Under the pieces are notes generated by a model that saw nothing but the letters and a program-made list of their open reading frames with translations, had not been told where the DNA came from and did not search any database. Source: Treponema zioleckii (GTDB lineage Bacteria; Spirochaetota; Spirochaetia; Treponematales; Treponemataceae). Taken from it: 64,000 bases of DNA. The stretch's first letter is position 1. The number at the start of each line of letters is the position of its first letter. The DNA lies in contig NZ_JPUF01000004.1 of the NCBI RefSeq assembly GCF_014737315.1, forward strand, positions 1 to 64,000. Reading direction: 5' to 3'. A program made the translations under genes and the position numbers. Below, piece by piece: positions 7,709 to 15,947 of this stretch.

Positions 7709-7769
7709 GTCTTTTAGAAAAATTATGAAAACCTTGCGGTTTGCTGAAAAAACAGGTATTCTATAAAAT

Positions 7770-9337
7770 ATGATTCCTTCGGTTTTAATTTCGGCTCCAA
7801 CGTCGTCGGCTGGAAAAACTACGCTGACGTGTGCTTTTGCCTCGTTTCTAAAAAAAAATGGTCACTCTCCTGCGGTTTTAAAAGTCGGTCCTGACTACAT
7901 TGACCCGCTTTTTCATTCAGAAATTTCTGAAAGTTTGACAGGAAATCTTGATTTGTTTTTTACTCCGCCTCAAACCGTAAAAAATATTTTTTTGCGGGAC
8001 ACAAAAGATGCGGATTTTGCCATTGTGGAAGGTGCGATGGGCCTTTTTGACGGGGAGGGTGGTTCTTCCGTCCGTGCGAGCGCGTTTGACGTTGCTTCCG
8101 TGCTTGGCTTACCGATTGTTCTCGTTGTTGACGCTGCCAAAAAAAGTCTTTCTTTGTGCGCCGAGATTTTTGGAATCATAAAATTTGCCGAAGAAGAATC
8201 CGTAAAAAATCAGCTGAGCCTTCCTCAAAAAAAATCGCCGATTATCGCCGGGGTGATTCTAAATCGTGCCAGCAAAACAACTTATGAACTTTTGGCTCCG
8301 CAAATAAAAAAACTTTGCGGCCTTGAAGTTTTTGGCTATCTTGAGGACAATCCTGATTTTTTTGTAGGCTCACGCCATTTGGGGCTTGTGACTCCGAGCG
8401 ATGTTGAGGGAATAAAAGAAAAGATTTTGAATCTTGCTTCTTCTGCCGAAAAAACGATTGATTTTAAAAGAATAATTGATTTTGCCAAAAAAAATACTGA
8501 ATCTTCCGAAGATTTTTGCGCACCTTCTTTTTGTTCGGTTTTTGAGAGTGAAAATTCACCTGCGTGCAAAGTCGTTCGCATTGCCGTTCCGCGCGACAGG
8601 GCATTTTGCTTCTATTACCGAGAAAATCTCTCGCTTCTTGAATCTTTTGGCGCGGAACTATGTTATTTTTCTCCGTTAAAAAATGAGCCACTTCCCAAAA
8701 ATTGCAGCGGGCTTTACATTGGAGGCGGCTACCCGGAACTCTTCCCGGCGGAACTTTCAGAAAACAAAATCAGCGCAAATTCTGTTCGCGCGTTTTGTCG
8801 CTCAGGTGCGCCGGTTTTTGCCGAGTGCGGTGGATTTCTTTATCTTCAGCTTTTGGGGCTTCTTCCAGGTTCCTTCGAGAATAAAAATCATCTCGTGCGC
8901 TTTGGGTACGTGGAACTTGTTTGCAACGAGGATAATTTTTTGCTTAAAAAAGGCGAAAAAATCCGCGGGCATGAATTTCATTATTTTGACACCACGCAAA
9001 ACGGTGCGGCTTTTACCGCAAAAAAAGTGAACGGAAAAACTTGGGAGTGCATTCAAGTTGCCTCTCCGCTGCAAGTTATGCGCCCTTCATGCTGCCAGCG
9101 AGGCGATAAAGCCTTACGAAAAAAATATCGTGGCGGGCTTTCCGCTATTTTTATTTTGCGTCAAACCCGAAAGTCGCTGAGAATTTTGTGGACTCGGCTC
9201 TCGTTTTTGAATCCGTCAAAAATTCAGATTTTGCAAATTCTTCCTGTCATTCTGGTGGAAATTGCTCAAATTGTGAGAATTGCTCGAATTGCGAAGGCTG
9301 CTCAAGCAAAGGAAAATGCAATCGTAAGGGCTGTTAG
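7770..9337 (+). CDS. cbiA: Cobyrinic acid a,c-diamide synthase, frameshifted near its end
   Basis: CbiA amidates the a and c side chains of cobyrinic acid using glutamine and ATP. The N-terminal P-loop ATPase region shows SAPTSSAGKTTLTCAF, VGPDYIDPLFH and the GLFDG loop, and the C-terminal glutaminase region has YIGGGYPELF and AECGGFLYL with the catalytic Cys. Frame 0 is good to about 9060. It then must shift twice by one base (within about 9061-9100, and at the T run 9148-9152) to recover family sequence ...NIVAGFPLF, FASNPKVAENFVDSAL and a cysteine-rich tail ending at 9337. Unshifted, the frame runs to 9359 with a nonsense tail. It converges on cobS with a 36-bp overlap. Pseudogene versus sequencing error is unresolved. 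Confidence 0.82.
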
Positions 9338-10100
9338 GCAAAATATTTCGGTGATTTGAACAAAGTAGCCCGCAAGGTCTCCCGTGATTCCGCCAAAATG
9401 TTTTTTTGACATCAAAAAATAATACGCAAAACACAAGAGCGAACTTGCCAGAATTAAAATTCCAAAAAAATAGTGCTCTTGCGGTTATGAGCGAATAGAT
9501 TGCCAAAAGAAAAGTTACGCACCAGATTCTCGTGAATTTTTTTGCGCTTGAATCCTGAAATGTTTTTGCAAGTCCAGAGCCTTTTGCGCAGTTAAACGTT
9601 GCGACTGCGAGCGCGCTCAAAAATCTTGAGAGTGGAAAAATCGACGCGAGGCACAGCGAAACTTCCATTGAAATTGCAGATTTTTGTACAAGAGCCGTAA
9701 AGTGGCTTGAAATCACAAAATACGCCAAAAAGTAAACCGTCACGTTGATTACGGCGAACGCGCCAACACGCGAATCTTTTAGGATTTCAAGTTTTCGCTC
9801 TCGTGAGGCGTGGCTTGCAAGGGCGTCGGAAGTGTCCATAAAGCCGTCAAGGTGAATTCCGCCGGTGAGCAGAACTGGAAATAGCGTGAGTGCAAGCGGA
9901 AGTTCAAATCCTGTGAGATTTGGAAAAATCCCGCTTTTTGCAAGAAAGCACAACAAAAAATCAACTCCGCCAATAAAAAATCCAACGAACGGAAAAAAGC
10001 ACATTATGTATCTCATGTTTTCGCTTTTCCATTCCACGCGAGGAACTGGAATTTTTGAGAACATCGAGAGGGCAAGAAACAATGAACGCAAAAAACTCAT
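9302..10100 (-). CDS. cobS: Adenosylcobinamide-GDP ribazoletransferase, one frameshift
   Basis: CobS is the membrane enzyme that joins adenosylcobinamide-GDP to alpha-ribazole. Several membrane helices and the motif GGIHLDGFMDTSDAL (about residues 80-94) identify it. The frame read from ATG 10100 is normal to about residue 210, then breaks. One base fewer in the A7 run 9464-9470 (T7 on the coding strand) restores FFGILILASS, KKHFGGITGDLAGYF and a normal end at 9302. Left unshifted it runs to 9216 with a tail unlike the family. A TAAAAT lies 6 nt before the ATG without a Shine-Dalgarno. Confidence 0.85.
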
Positions 10101-10106
10101 GAGACT

Positions 10107-10112
10107 ATTTTA
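10107..10112 (-). promoter_or_regulatory. -10 element 6 nt before cobS
   Basis: TAAAAT on the minus strand is followed by six bases and the cobS ATG, so the transcript would be leaderless. The -35 region is weak. The same arrangement precedes cobT and cobD::cobQ. Confidence 0.45.
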
Positions 10113-10182
10113 CAAACTCTCTCTGGAAAATTCATCAACGGACGCTAAATTTTATACGAAAATATAAGGTAAGGGGCGCAAT

Positions 10183-10914
10183 ATGAAAACATTACACAGG
10201 GAAGATTCCTGCATTTTTGGAGACATTCTGCTTGCTGATGATATAAATATTTCGCGGGCAGAAGCAGAGAATATTTTGGAATCGCTTTCTTTTAAGTTTG
10301 CGGACAGAACAGACTCAGAGAATTGGGATTATTCGTTGTCTTACTGCGTTATGCACTTGAACAGTTGCATTTCAAGTCACTCTACAAAAGACGTGGTTTG
10401 GTGCTACAGCGACTGTTCTCTTTACCAAAAGCTTGATGGCAGTTTTTTTGTGGCACAAATAAAGCTTGACGAATTTGACGAATCTGAACTTCTGTACGCT
10501 GATTTGGAAGCCGATTATTTTTTGAATCACAACAAACAGAATTTTATCGATATGCTTATCGAAAAAAATGCTGTAACGGAGGAAGATGCCGCTCGGTTGT
10601 TCATTAGCGAGGACTTGGACGAAGTTTTTAGACCTCGCAACGTGACTTTCTACACGGAGCGTTATCTTGATATGGATTACACGTTGCTTTTCCATGATGC
10701 AGACGGCAACCACGACAATATGGACTTCGAGCTAAAATGCTACGAAAACCGTTTTGAGAAGAGTCCCGACAAAGACGTGATTCTCGGTCATGTTCGCTAT
10801 GAAGCCAGAAAGGCTCTTGATTGCATGTATGCCGGCCGATGGAAAAAACTTGACTGGAGCGATTACAAACGATTGTTTTTTACAAGAAAGTCGGCTAGCC
10901 GGTTAGTTTCGTAG
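10183..10914 (+). CDS. Hypothetical acidic cytoplasmic protein
   Basis: I do not recognise this 243-aa protein. It has no signal peptide or membrane segment, is strongly acidic, and contains several Cys/Trp/Tyr-rich stretches such as VVWCYSDCSLYQ. A middle part with many Asp/Glu residues (DEFDESELLYADLEADYF) is followed by a basic C-terminus (RWKKLDWSDYKRLFFTRKSA). AAGGGG precedes the ATG. It is a lone forward gene between the minus-strand cobS and cobU-cobT and is followed by REP-like repeats. Confidence 0.75.
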   Translation: MKTLHREDSCIFGDILLADDINISRAEAENILESLSFKFADRTDSENWDYSLSYCVMHLNSCISSHSTKDVVWCYSDCSLYQKLDGSFFVAQIKLDEFDESELLYADLEADYFLNHNKQNFIDMLIEKNAVTEEDAARLFISEDLDEVFRPRNVTFYTERYLDMDYTLLFHDADGNHDNMDFELKCYENRFEKSPDKDVILGHVRYEARKALDCMYAGRWKKLDWSDYKRLFFTRKSASRLVS

Positions 10915-10978
10915 ATTCTCTGTAAATTTCCGACACGAATGGGGCACAGATACTGAAAAACATGAATGAGCGTTTTTT

Positions 10979-11141
10979 TGTCACCTCGAACGTAGTCGAA
11001 ATGCCGTTTTTGTCACTTCGAGCGTAATCGGACTGGCCGTTTTGTCACCTCGAGCATAGTCGAGAGGTCTACAAACGATAGATTTCTCCACTCTGCGATT
11101 GTCTGGGAGCAGTAGATGTCTCGGCTTCGCTCGACATGACA
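10979..11141. repeat. REP-like cluster: three direct copies plus one inverted copy
   Basis: TGTCACCTCGAACGTAGTCG-type units start at 10979, 11011 and 11043 (about 32-bp period), and an inverted copy occupies 11119-11141, so copy three and the inverted copy can form a long stem. Nothing else is visible between 10915 and 11198. Confidence 0.7.
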
Positions 11142-11198
11142 GACTGGGAAGCGCAGGCGGATAGACACGGGTGGAATACGGATTTTTATGCTGGCAAG

Positions 11199-11798
11199 TT
11201 AATCTTGATTCATGGTGCGAAAATTTACTTCGATGCCTGCAACGACTCGAATTGATTTTTCAAAGGAGTGGGCGAGGGTGCTGTTAAGCTTTGCGAGCGT
11301 TTTGTAATAGCTTAAAGTTCCTTCGTCGCTTAAAAGTGATGTGGAAAAGCCCGCGCCGTCTAGAAAAATGTCGTTCGAGACAACTACAAGATTTTTTGAA
11401 AGGGCGTTGATTTTCTGGAGAAATTCCATTGATTTTACAAAGCCTTCTTCGCCCTTCAAAAAATTCCCGTCCTTCGAAAAAAGAATCCTTGAAGTCAAAT
11501 TTCCCAAATCTTCGATTAAAATCGTAAGGTCTTTTTGATTTTTTTTAGCGAAATCAGAAATCTGAGTGTAAATATCTTCTATAAAATTGTCTGCGGATTC
11601 GGATTCGCTTTGCACCGTAAAAAATCCTTTTCCGTTTCGCGTTTTTTTGTGTTTTTTAATTCGTTCCTGAGTGTCGCCACCTGAGTTTGGGTCTAAAAGG
11701 GCTGCGTAAACGAGGGATGTCCCTTCAAAATTCGTGGCATATTTTTCTGCTAATTCGGACTTTCCGCTTCCGGCTCCGCCGTAAATAAAAATTCTCAT
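11199..11798 (-). CDS. cobU: Adenosylcobinamide kinase / guanylyltransferase
   Basis: CobU phosphorylates adenosylcobinamide and transfers GMP to it, preparing the substrate of CobS. The P-loop IYGGAGSGKSELAEKY is at the N-terminus; AALLDPNSGGDTQERIKKHK aligns with the family's D-x-E-x-R-IxxH region, and VVVSNDIF with the VVSNEVG segment. At 199 aa it is slightly longer than usual. The start overlaps the cobT stop by 4 bp, so the two are translationally coupled. Confidence 0.88.
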   Translation of the reverse strand: MRIFIYGGAGSGKSELAEKYATNFEGTSLVYAALLDPNSGGDTQERIKKHKKTRNGKGFFTVQSESESADNFIEDIYTQISDFAKKNQKDLTILIEDLGNLTSRILFSKDGNFLKGEEGFVKSMEFLQKINALSKNLVVVSNDIFLDGAGFSTSLLSDEGTLSYYKTLAKLNSTLAHSFEKSIRVVAGIEVNFRTMNQD

Positions 11799-12907
11799 AG
11801 AGATTTGTACGCCTCGATTTTTATGTCGCTGAAAGTTGGCATTTCGTAAAAAATCTTGAATGCCATATCCAAGAGCGGGAGAAGCATCATGCAGCCAGTT
11901 CCTTCGCCCAAATGCATTCCCGCGTGGATTACGGGCGTGGCTTCAAGTTCTGTCAAAATGATTTTTGCTGCTTCTTCGGAGCTTACGTGGCTTGCGAGCA
12001 AAATCTTTTTGACTTGCGGGCAAAGACGCACTGCGCATAAAGCTGCCACGGCGGAGATAAAGCCGTCGATTATTACGGGAACGTTGTTAAAAAGTCCGCC
12101 CAAAAAAAATCCGCACATTTGCGCAATGTCAAATCCGCCGACTTTTGAAAGCACGTCCAAAACGTCGTTTGTGTTCGGTTTTCTGTTTTCGATTGATTTT
12201 TTTACGACTTCGATTTTGTGTCTGAGTGACTCGTCTGAAAGTCCCGCACCTTTGCCGGTAACTTTTTCGGCTGGCATTGAAAGCAGGCACGAGACAACGG
12301 CGGCTGAACTTGTCGTGTTTCCGATTCCCATTTCGCCGGTTGAAAAAAGCGTGTAGCCGAGAGATTTTAGTTCGTCGGCAAGGCTGATTCCGTTCAAAAT
12401 TGCGCGTGCGCAGTCTTCACGGCTCATAGCGTCTTCGTGCAAGAAATTTTTTGTGCCGTCCGCAATTTTGTAGTTTATGAGTTTGCCTGATTTTAACGTC
12501 GGAACTATTTCTTTAGATTCTTTGCTAGTCTCTGAATCTTTGATTCCTGAATCCAGTACAAAAAAGTCGCAGTTCGCGTACATCGCCATCTTGCATGCGC
12601 TGGATTCACCTTTTGTCATGTTTAGTGCCACGGTTTTTGTTACGCTTGAATCGGTTTGGCTAACGCCTTCGGCTACGATTCCGTTGTCTGCGCAAAAAAT
12701 TGCCAGTGCTCGTTTTTTTATAGAAGGCTCTTTTGTGTTTTGGGCATCTGCGATTTTACAAACAGCCTTTTCAAATTCGCCAAGCCCGCCCAAAGGCTTT
12801 GCAATGCTTTGCCAGCGTTCAAAAGCGAGTTTGTAAAATTTGCCGTTGCCGCTATAAATGCTCTTTTCCGAGCGAATCCGTGTAAAAAGTTGTTCCTCAA
12901 AGTTCAT
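11795..12907 (-). CDS. cobT: Nicotinate-nucleotide-DMB phosphoribosyltransferase
   Basis: CobT makes alpha-ribazole phosphate from 5,6-dimethylbenzimidazole (or another base) and nicotinate mononucleotide, the lower-ligand arm of cobalamin assembly. The 370-aa protein shows KPLGGLGEFE near the N-terminus, CADNGIVAEGVSQ, GEMGIGNTTSSAAV, GKGAGLSDE and HLGEGTGCMMLLPLLDMA, all family hallmarks, including the catalytic Glu region near the end. There is no Shine-Dalgarno; the promoter -10 sits 6 nt before the ATG. It leads the cobT-cobU unit. Confidence 0.95.
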   Translation of the reverse strand: MNFEEQLFTRIRSEKSIYSGNGKFYKLAFERWQSIAKPLGGLGEFEKAVCKIADAQNTKEPSIKKRALAIFCADNGIVAEGVSQTDSSVTKTVALNMTKGESSACKMAMYANCDFFVLDSGIKDSETSKESKEIVPTLKSGKLINYKIADGTKNFLHEDAMSREDCARAILNGISLADELKSLGYTLFSTGEMGIGNTTSSAAVVSCLLSMPAEKVTGKGAGLSDESLRHKIEVVKKSIENRKPNTNDVLDVLSKVGGFDIAQMCGFFLGGLFNNVPVIIDGFISAVAALCAVRLCPQVKKILLASHVSSEEAAKIILTELEATPVIHAGMHLGEGTGCMMLLPLLDMAFKIFYEMPTFSDIKIEAYKSL

Positions 12908-12913
12908 ATAAGC

Positions 12914-12942
12914 ATTTTATTGACCGCGATTTGAATTTTCAA
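12914..12942 (-). promoter_or_regulatory. Promoter of cobT-cobU giving a leaderless mRNA
   Basis: On the minus strand TTGAAA (12937-12942) and TAAAAT (12914-12919) have the ideal 17-nt spacing, and the ATG follows after 6 nt. Confidence 0.6.
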
Positions 12943-13023
12943 TATTCTGCGTTCTTAAGAAAGATAGTCCATAAAGTCAGCTTTGAATTCCATAGACATT
13001 TCCTATTTTTGTATTCAATATGA

Positions 13024-13425
13024 TTAAACACGTTTTATAACCATCGCAGAGTAATTGTCGTACTGCCTAAAGCCGAACTTTTCGTAAAATGCGATGCTCT
13101 TCTTTTCTGATGGCATTACTTTTATGTAAAGCAAATCCTTGTAGGCGGAAATCAGACGAGACACCAGCTCATAGCCAATGTGCAAGCCCTGATACTTTGG
13201 GTTTACAAGCACGTAATGAATCAGTGCGACAGTCTCGCCGTCATCGAGGGCGCGGGCAAGGCCAACAAGTTTGTCTCTGTCCCATGCGGATATGACTCGG
13301 GATGAATTCTTCATGGCACGTACCAATTTCTCTGGGTATTTTGCCGATTCCCAATTTACAGAGCGGAAGAGTTCTTCAATTTGGATTTCCGTAAAATCCT
13401 TTGTTTCTTTGTAAATGATTTCCAT
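13024..13425 (-). CDS. GNAT family N-acetyltransferase
   Basis: This 133-aa single-domain protein has the GNAT fold order: an N-terminal helix region, VISAWDRDKLVGLARALDDG, the central strand ALIHYVLVNPKYQG and the acetyl-CoA pyrophosphate loop YQGLHIGYELVSRL, ending in the FYEKFGFRQYD motif common to the family. It would acetylate a small molecule or protein amine, substrate unknown. A short GAGAG lies upstream. A 14-codon reading frame with its own AAAGG (13444-13488) lies just upstream on the same strand. Confidence 0.85.
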   Translation of the reverse strand: MEIIYKETKDFTEIQIEELFRSVNWESAKYPEKLVRAMKNSSRVISAWDRDKLVGLARALDDGETVALIHYVLVNPKYQGLHIGYELVSRLISAYKDLLYIKVMPSEKKSIAFYEKFGFRQYDNYSAMVIKRV

Positions 13426-13527
13426 TTTTTTTCTCTCTAGTTTTTATAATTCAATGCTCGCACTGCGGAAGTCTTTCGCCTCGCTCATTTTTTTACCTTT
13501 CGGGATTCTTTTACATTCTTTTTGCTG

Positions 13528-13712
13528 TCATTTTTGCCCCAAAAAAATGTGGTAAATCAAATATGCTTCACCAAAAATAAACATTATTGTGGAGATAATC
13601 AATATTGTTCTGATTTTCATCTTTGCTTGCAGGTAAAGTTTGAAAAAGCCGCCAAGAATAAGAAAAAGCAAAAAAAAAATGAGCCTTCCAAAAAGCTAAG
13701 AAAATCGTTCAT
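13528..13712 (-). pseudogene. Second copy of small membrane protein, frameshifted
   Basis: Allowing one missing T in the A10 run 13670-13679, this reads as a 61-aa protein starting MNDFLSFLEGSF and ending YLIYHIFLGQK. It is clearly a paralogue of the gene at 14224-14409, which ends WIYHIFWGQK, with shared KLYL.AKMK and TILIIS stretches. The ATG overlaps the preceding TAA (TAATG), so it was coupled to the gene upstream. As written, the frame ends early at the run. Confidence 0.65.
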
Positions 13713-14227
13713 TATTCTTCTTTGATTCCCCTTGTTGAAATTAAATCAATCACTTCTTGCATTTTGCCCGCTGTTCCAAAATCAAAGCGAAGTCCGTCCT
13801 GCTTCAAAAAAGAAAGCGTGTCGCTGTCGATTTTTTTGTAACTGAAAATGTATTCCCATTCCAAAAAGCCACCTTTGACGATTCCGTTTTGATAAAAGCC
13901 GTTGTGCTCTGAATATTTATTCATCAAAATAAGATGCAAAATCTGCGGAAGCAAAAAAATAATGAAAAACAAATAAAATGGTTCTTTTTCCAATGCAGCC
14001 AAAGATATGAAAAGTGAAATTCCTGTAATTCCTAAGATAATTCCAATTTTGTGCAATTTCTTTGTGTCGTTGACTTTCACAATCAAATCACCAAACTTGC
14101 TAAACTCCTTTTTTAGCCGAGCCAATTTGACCAAGTTTGTAACAATGCGGACGGCTGGAATGACAACAAAGCGGATAAAGAAATATGCAAGAATCAGAAA
14201 ATATACAATTCGTTTTAGTTCAATCAT
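13712..14227 (-). CDS. Membrane protein of unknown function
   Basis: This 171-aa protein begins MIELKRIVYFLILAYFFIRF, with one N-terminal helix, a basic stretch, two more helices (about residues 63-100) and a soluble C-terminal part ending ISTRGIKEE. I chose ATG 14227, which overlaps the upstream stop as ATGA, over the in-frame ATG at 14257, which would extend into the neighbouring gene. It lies between two copies of the same small membrane protein gene. No family is recognised. Confidence 0.7.
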   Translation of the reverse strand: MIELKRIVYFLILAYFFIRFVVIPAVRIVTNLVKLARLKKEFSKFGDLIVKVNDTKKLHKIGIILGITGISLFISLAALEKEPFYLFFIIFLLPQILHLILMNKYSEHNGFYQNGIVKGGFLEWEYIFSYKKIDSDTLSFLKQDGLRFDFGTAGKMQEVIDLISTRGIKEE

Positions 14228-14409
14228 TTTTGCCCCCAAAAAATGTGGTAAATCCAAACTGACTCAAGAAGCACGAACATTGCTGCTGAGATAATCAGTA
14301 TTGTTTTCAGTTTCATCTTTGCTTTCAGATAAAGCTTGAGGTATCCGCCCATAAAAAGATACAGCAGAATAACAAAAGTGCCTGCAAAAAATCCAATGAT
14401 GTTGTCCAT
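14224..14409 (-). CDS. Small membrane protein (intact copy)
   Basis: The 61-aa protein begins MDNIIGFFAGTFVILLYLF and has two membrane segments joined by a lysine-rich loop (KLYLKAKMKLK), ending HIFWGQK. The start at 14409 is set by alignment with its paralogue at 13528-13712; the longer frame from 14505 runs through a promoter-like TATAAT (14420-14425). Function unknown. Gene order copy A, unknown membrane protein, copy B suggests a local duplication. Confidence 0.6.
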   Translation of the reverse strand: MDNIIGFFAGTFVILLYLFMGGYLKLYLKAKMKLKTILIISAAMFVLLESVWIYHIFWGQK

Positions 14410-14500
14410 AGCAAGTCTCATTATAGCAGATTGTTGTTGTGAATAAAAAGTTATGCTAAGATTTGAGAGGTGTTTTGAAAAGTATGTTTTAGAAACCATT

Positions 14501-14565
14501 GTCATGCTGAACTCGTTTCAGCATCTGCCTTGATTGAATAGATTCCGAAACAAGTTCGGAATGAC
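14501..14565. repeat. Dispersed palindromic repeat (GTCATGCTGAAC type)
   Basis: The 65-bp element starts GTCATGCTGAACTCG and ends GTTCGGAATGAC, so its ends are inverted copies; an inner GATTCCGAAAC arm is also present. Related copies lie at 6654-6718 and 21321-21405, with a partial one at 15137-15163. It sits between divergent genes. Confidence 0.65.
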
Positions 14566-14577
14566 GAGGAGAAAACT

Positions 14578-14838
14578 ATGGAAGAAAACGAGAAGAAAGC
14601 AGAAGACAAACTTCAAAAATTTGACGTTCCGAAGTGCATAAGAATTCTGAGCGTCGTCTACATCGCTGTTTGCATTGTTTCGGGCTTTTTGTCGCTGTGC
14701 GTGAGCGTTCTTGATGAGGGACGCGTTTCTGCAGTCCATCTTCAATATGTTGGGACAACGCTCGGTCAGGTGCTTTCGGGATTTATCTTTTGGGGAATCG
14801 GTCAAGTGTTCTCAAAGTTCATGGAAAAAAACAAATGA
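14578..14838 (+). CDS. Small membrane protein of unknown function
   Basis: The 86-aa protein has an acidic/basic cytoplasmic N-terminus (MEENEKKAEDKLQKFDVPK), then a helix at about residues 22-44 and another near 58-76, ending SKFMEKNK. GAGGAG lies 6 nt before the ATG. Its stop overlaps the next start (ATGA), so both are one unit. No family recognised. Confidence 0.7.
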   Translation: MEENEKKAEDKLQKFDVPKCIRILSVVYIAVCIVSGFLSLCVSVLDEGRVSAVHLQYVGTTLGQVLSGFIFWGIGQVFSKFMEKNK

Positions 14839-15116
14839 AGTTCCGAAATTATCTGAAAGTCCTGAAAATCTTTTTTGTCATAGAAATTATTGTTGCAATC
14901 GTGCTTCTTGTTTGCTTTTGTCTTGGAGCGAAGGGTGTCTACAAAATGTTTCTGGACGCTGGCTCTGGCACTGCTGCTTTCAAGCATATTCGCGCTTTGG
15001 AGCAGCTTCTTGGGCGCATTCCGTTTCTTTTGAGATTTGTGCTCGTTTTTCTTTCTGGCTTCTTTGTGGTCAAAAACTTCAAAACGATTTACTTAAAACT
15101 TCGTGAATATTTCTAG
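14835..15116 (+). CDS. Small membrane protein, coupled to the preceding gene
   Basis: The 93-aa protein begins MKFRNYLKVLKIFFVIEIIV, with a helix at about residues 9-32 and a second near 60-80, ending KTIYLKLREYF. ATG 14835 is chosen because it overlaps the upstream TGA; the earlier in-frame ATG at 14790 would overlap that gene heavily. The 3' end overlaps the convergent gene on the other strand by 24 bp. Function unknown. Confidence 0.65.
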   Translation: MKFRNYLKVLKIFFVIEIIVAIVLLVCFCLGAKGVYKMFLDAGSGTAAFKHIRALEQLLGRIPFLLRFVLVFLSGFFVVKNFKTIYLKLREYF

Positions 15117-15674
15117 CGTCACTGGCGAGCTTGATGCTGAAAACTTGTTCAGCATGACAGCAAAATTATCGCTGTTGCTCTTCATGCAATCCGAGAGCGC
15201 TTCCATGCAGTCTTCAAACTCATCGATTTCATCGTATTTTTCGGCGTCCAAGAATTTGAAGAACTCCCAGATGTTCACAAAATGCCCGTCCGTGAAAAAA
15301 TACGGAATTGCGAGTTTTTCTTCTATCGAAATCGCAACGAAAATCCTCACAAGACCTTCCCCTGAATAATGCAGCTCAATGATTTTGCCTTCCTTGATGA
15401 ACTTGAATCCTTCGTATTTGTAGCCGAAGCGCTCCAGAAAGCGATAGTTCTCTTTGTATGCGGAATACGAGGGAAAAGCGGCGCACGCGAAAAGATAGAG
15501 CGCATAAAAAAGGACGAGCGGCAAGAGAGCGAAAAGCAGATAAAAGCGCTTTGCTCCGAGTCCTTGAAGCTTGTCCGCGTTCATGCAAAGACAAACGACA
15601 AGCGCAATCACGTAAAGCGCCAGAAGCGAAAGCATTGCGCCCTGGATTTTGTTCGGGATTCCTTCGATTTTCAT
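15093..15674 (-). CDS. Membrane-anchored protein of unknown function
   Basis: The 193-aa protein begins MKIEGIPNKIQGAMLSLLAL, has two N-terminal membrane helices (about residues 13-31 and 43-66) and a soluble C-terminal domain with aromatic and acidic residues. GAGG precedes the ATG. The first codons are duplicated at 15856-15915. It converges with the small membrane protein gene at 14835-15116. No family recognised. Confidence 0.7.
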   Translation of the reverse strand: MKIEGIPNKIQGAMLSLLALYVIALVVCLCMNADKLQGLGAKRFYLLFALLPLVLFYALYLFACAAFPSYSAYKENYRFLERFGYKYEGFKFIKEGKIIELHYSGEGLVRIFVAISIEEKLAIPYFFTDGHFVNIWEFFKFLDAEKYDEIDEFEDCMEALSDCMKSNSDNFAVMLNKFSASSSPVTLEIFTKF

Positions 15675-15776
15675 TTCCTCATCTCCGAAATTGCAGTTTC
15701 GTTATTTTATGCGAAAAAACGCTTTTGTGTCCATTTTGATTTGCCTTGAGGAAATGCAGTGCAATGATTTTGTATT

Positions 15777-15839
15777 CCTAAAAGTCAAGGAACTTTTCCT
15801 AAAAGTTTAGGAAGACCTCCTAAAAGTCAAGGAAAGCTT
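15777..15839. repeat. 21-bp tandem repeat, three copies
   Basis: Copies starting CCTAAAAGTCAAGGAA lie at 15777, 15798 and 15819, each 21 bp with minor changes; a CCTTGACG partial inverted arm follows at 15840. It separates the 193-aa gene from a broken copy of its 5' end. Confidence 0.75.
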
Positions 15840-15855
15840 CCTTGACGTTTTTGGG

Positions 15856-15915
15856 CTAAAGGAACAAAAGGCTGAGAATTGCGCCTTGGATTTTGTTCGG
15901 GATTCCTTCGATTTT
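15856..15915 (-). pseudogene. Duplicated fragment of the 15093-15674 gene start
   Basis: This minus-strand stretch encodes KIEGIPNKIQGAILSLLFL then TAG, almost identical to the start of the 193-aa protein but without its ATG. It is a leftover 5' duplication separated from the parent by the 21-bp repeats. Confidence 0.65.
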
Positions 15916-15947
15916 TGGCTTCAGTTTGTTTTTCCGTCCAAAAAGTT

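Noticed and set aside
7526-7769. Cobalamin or other known riboswitch ahead of cbiA/panB
   Set aside because: No B12-box-like sequence was recognised; only a hairpin leader for panB is supported, and cbiA's promoter is too close to its ATG.
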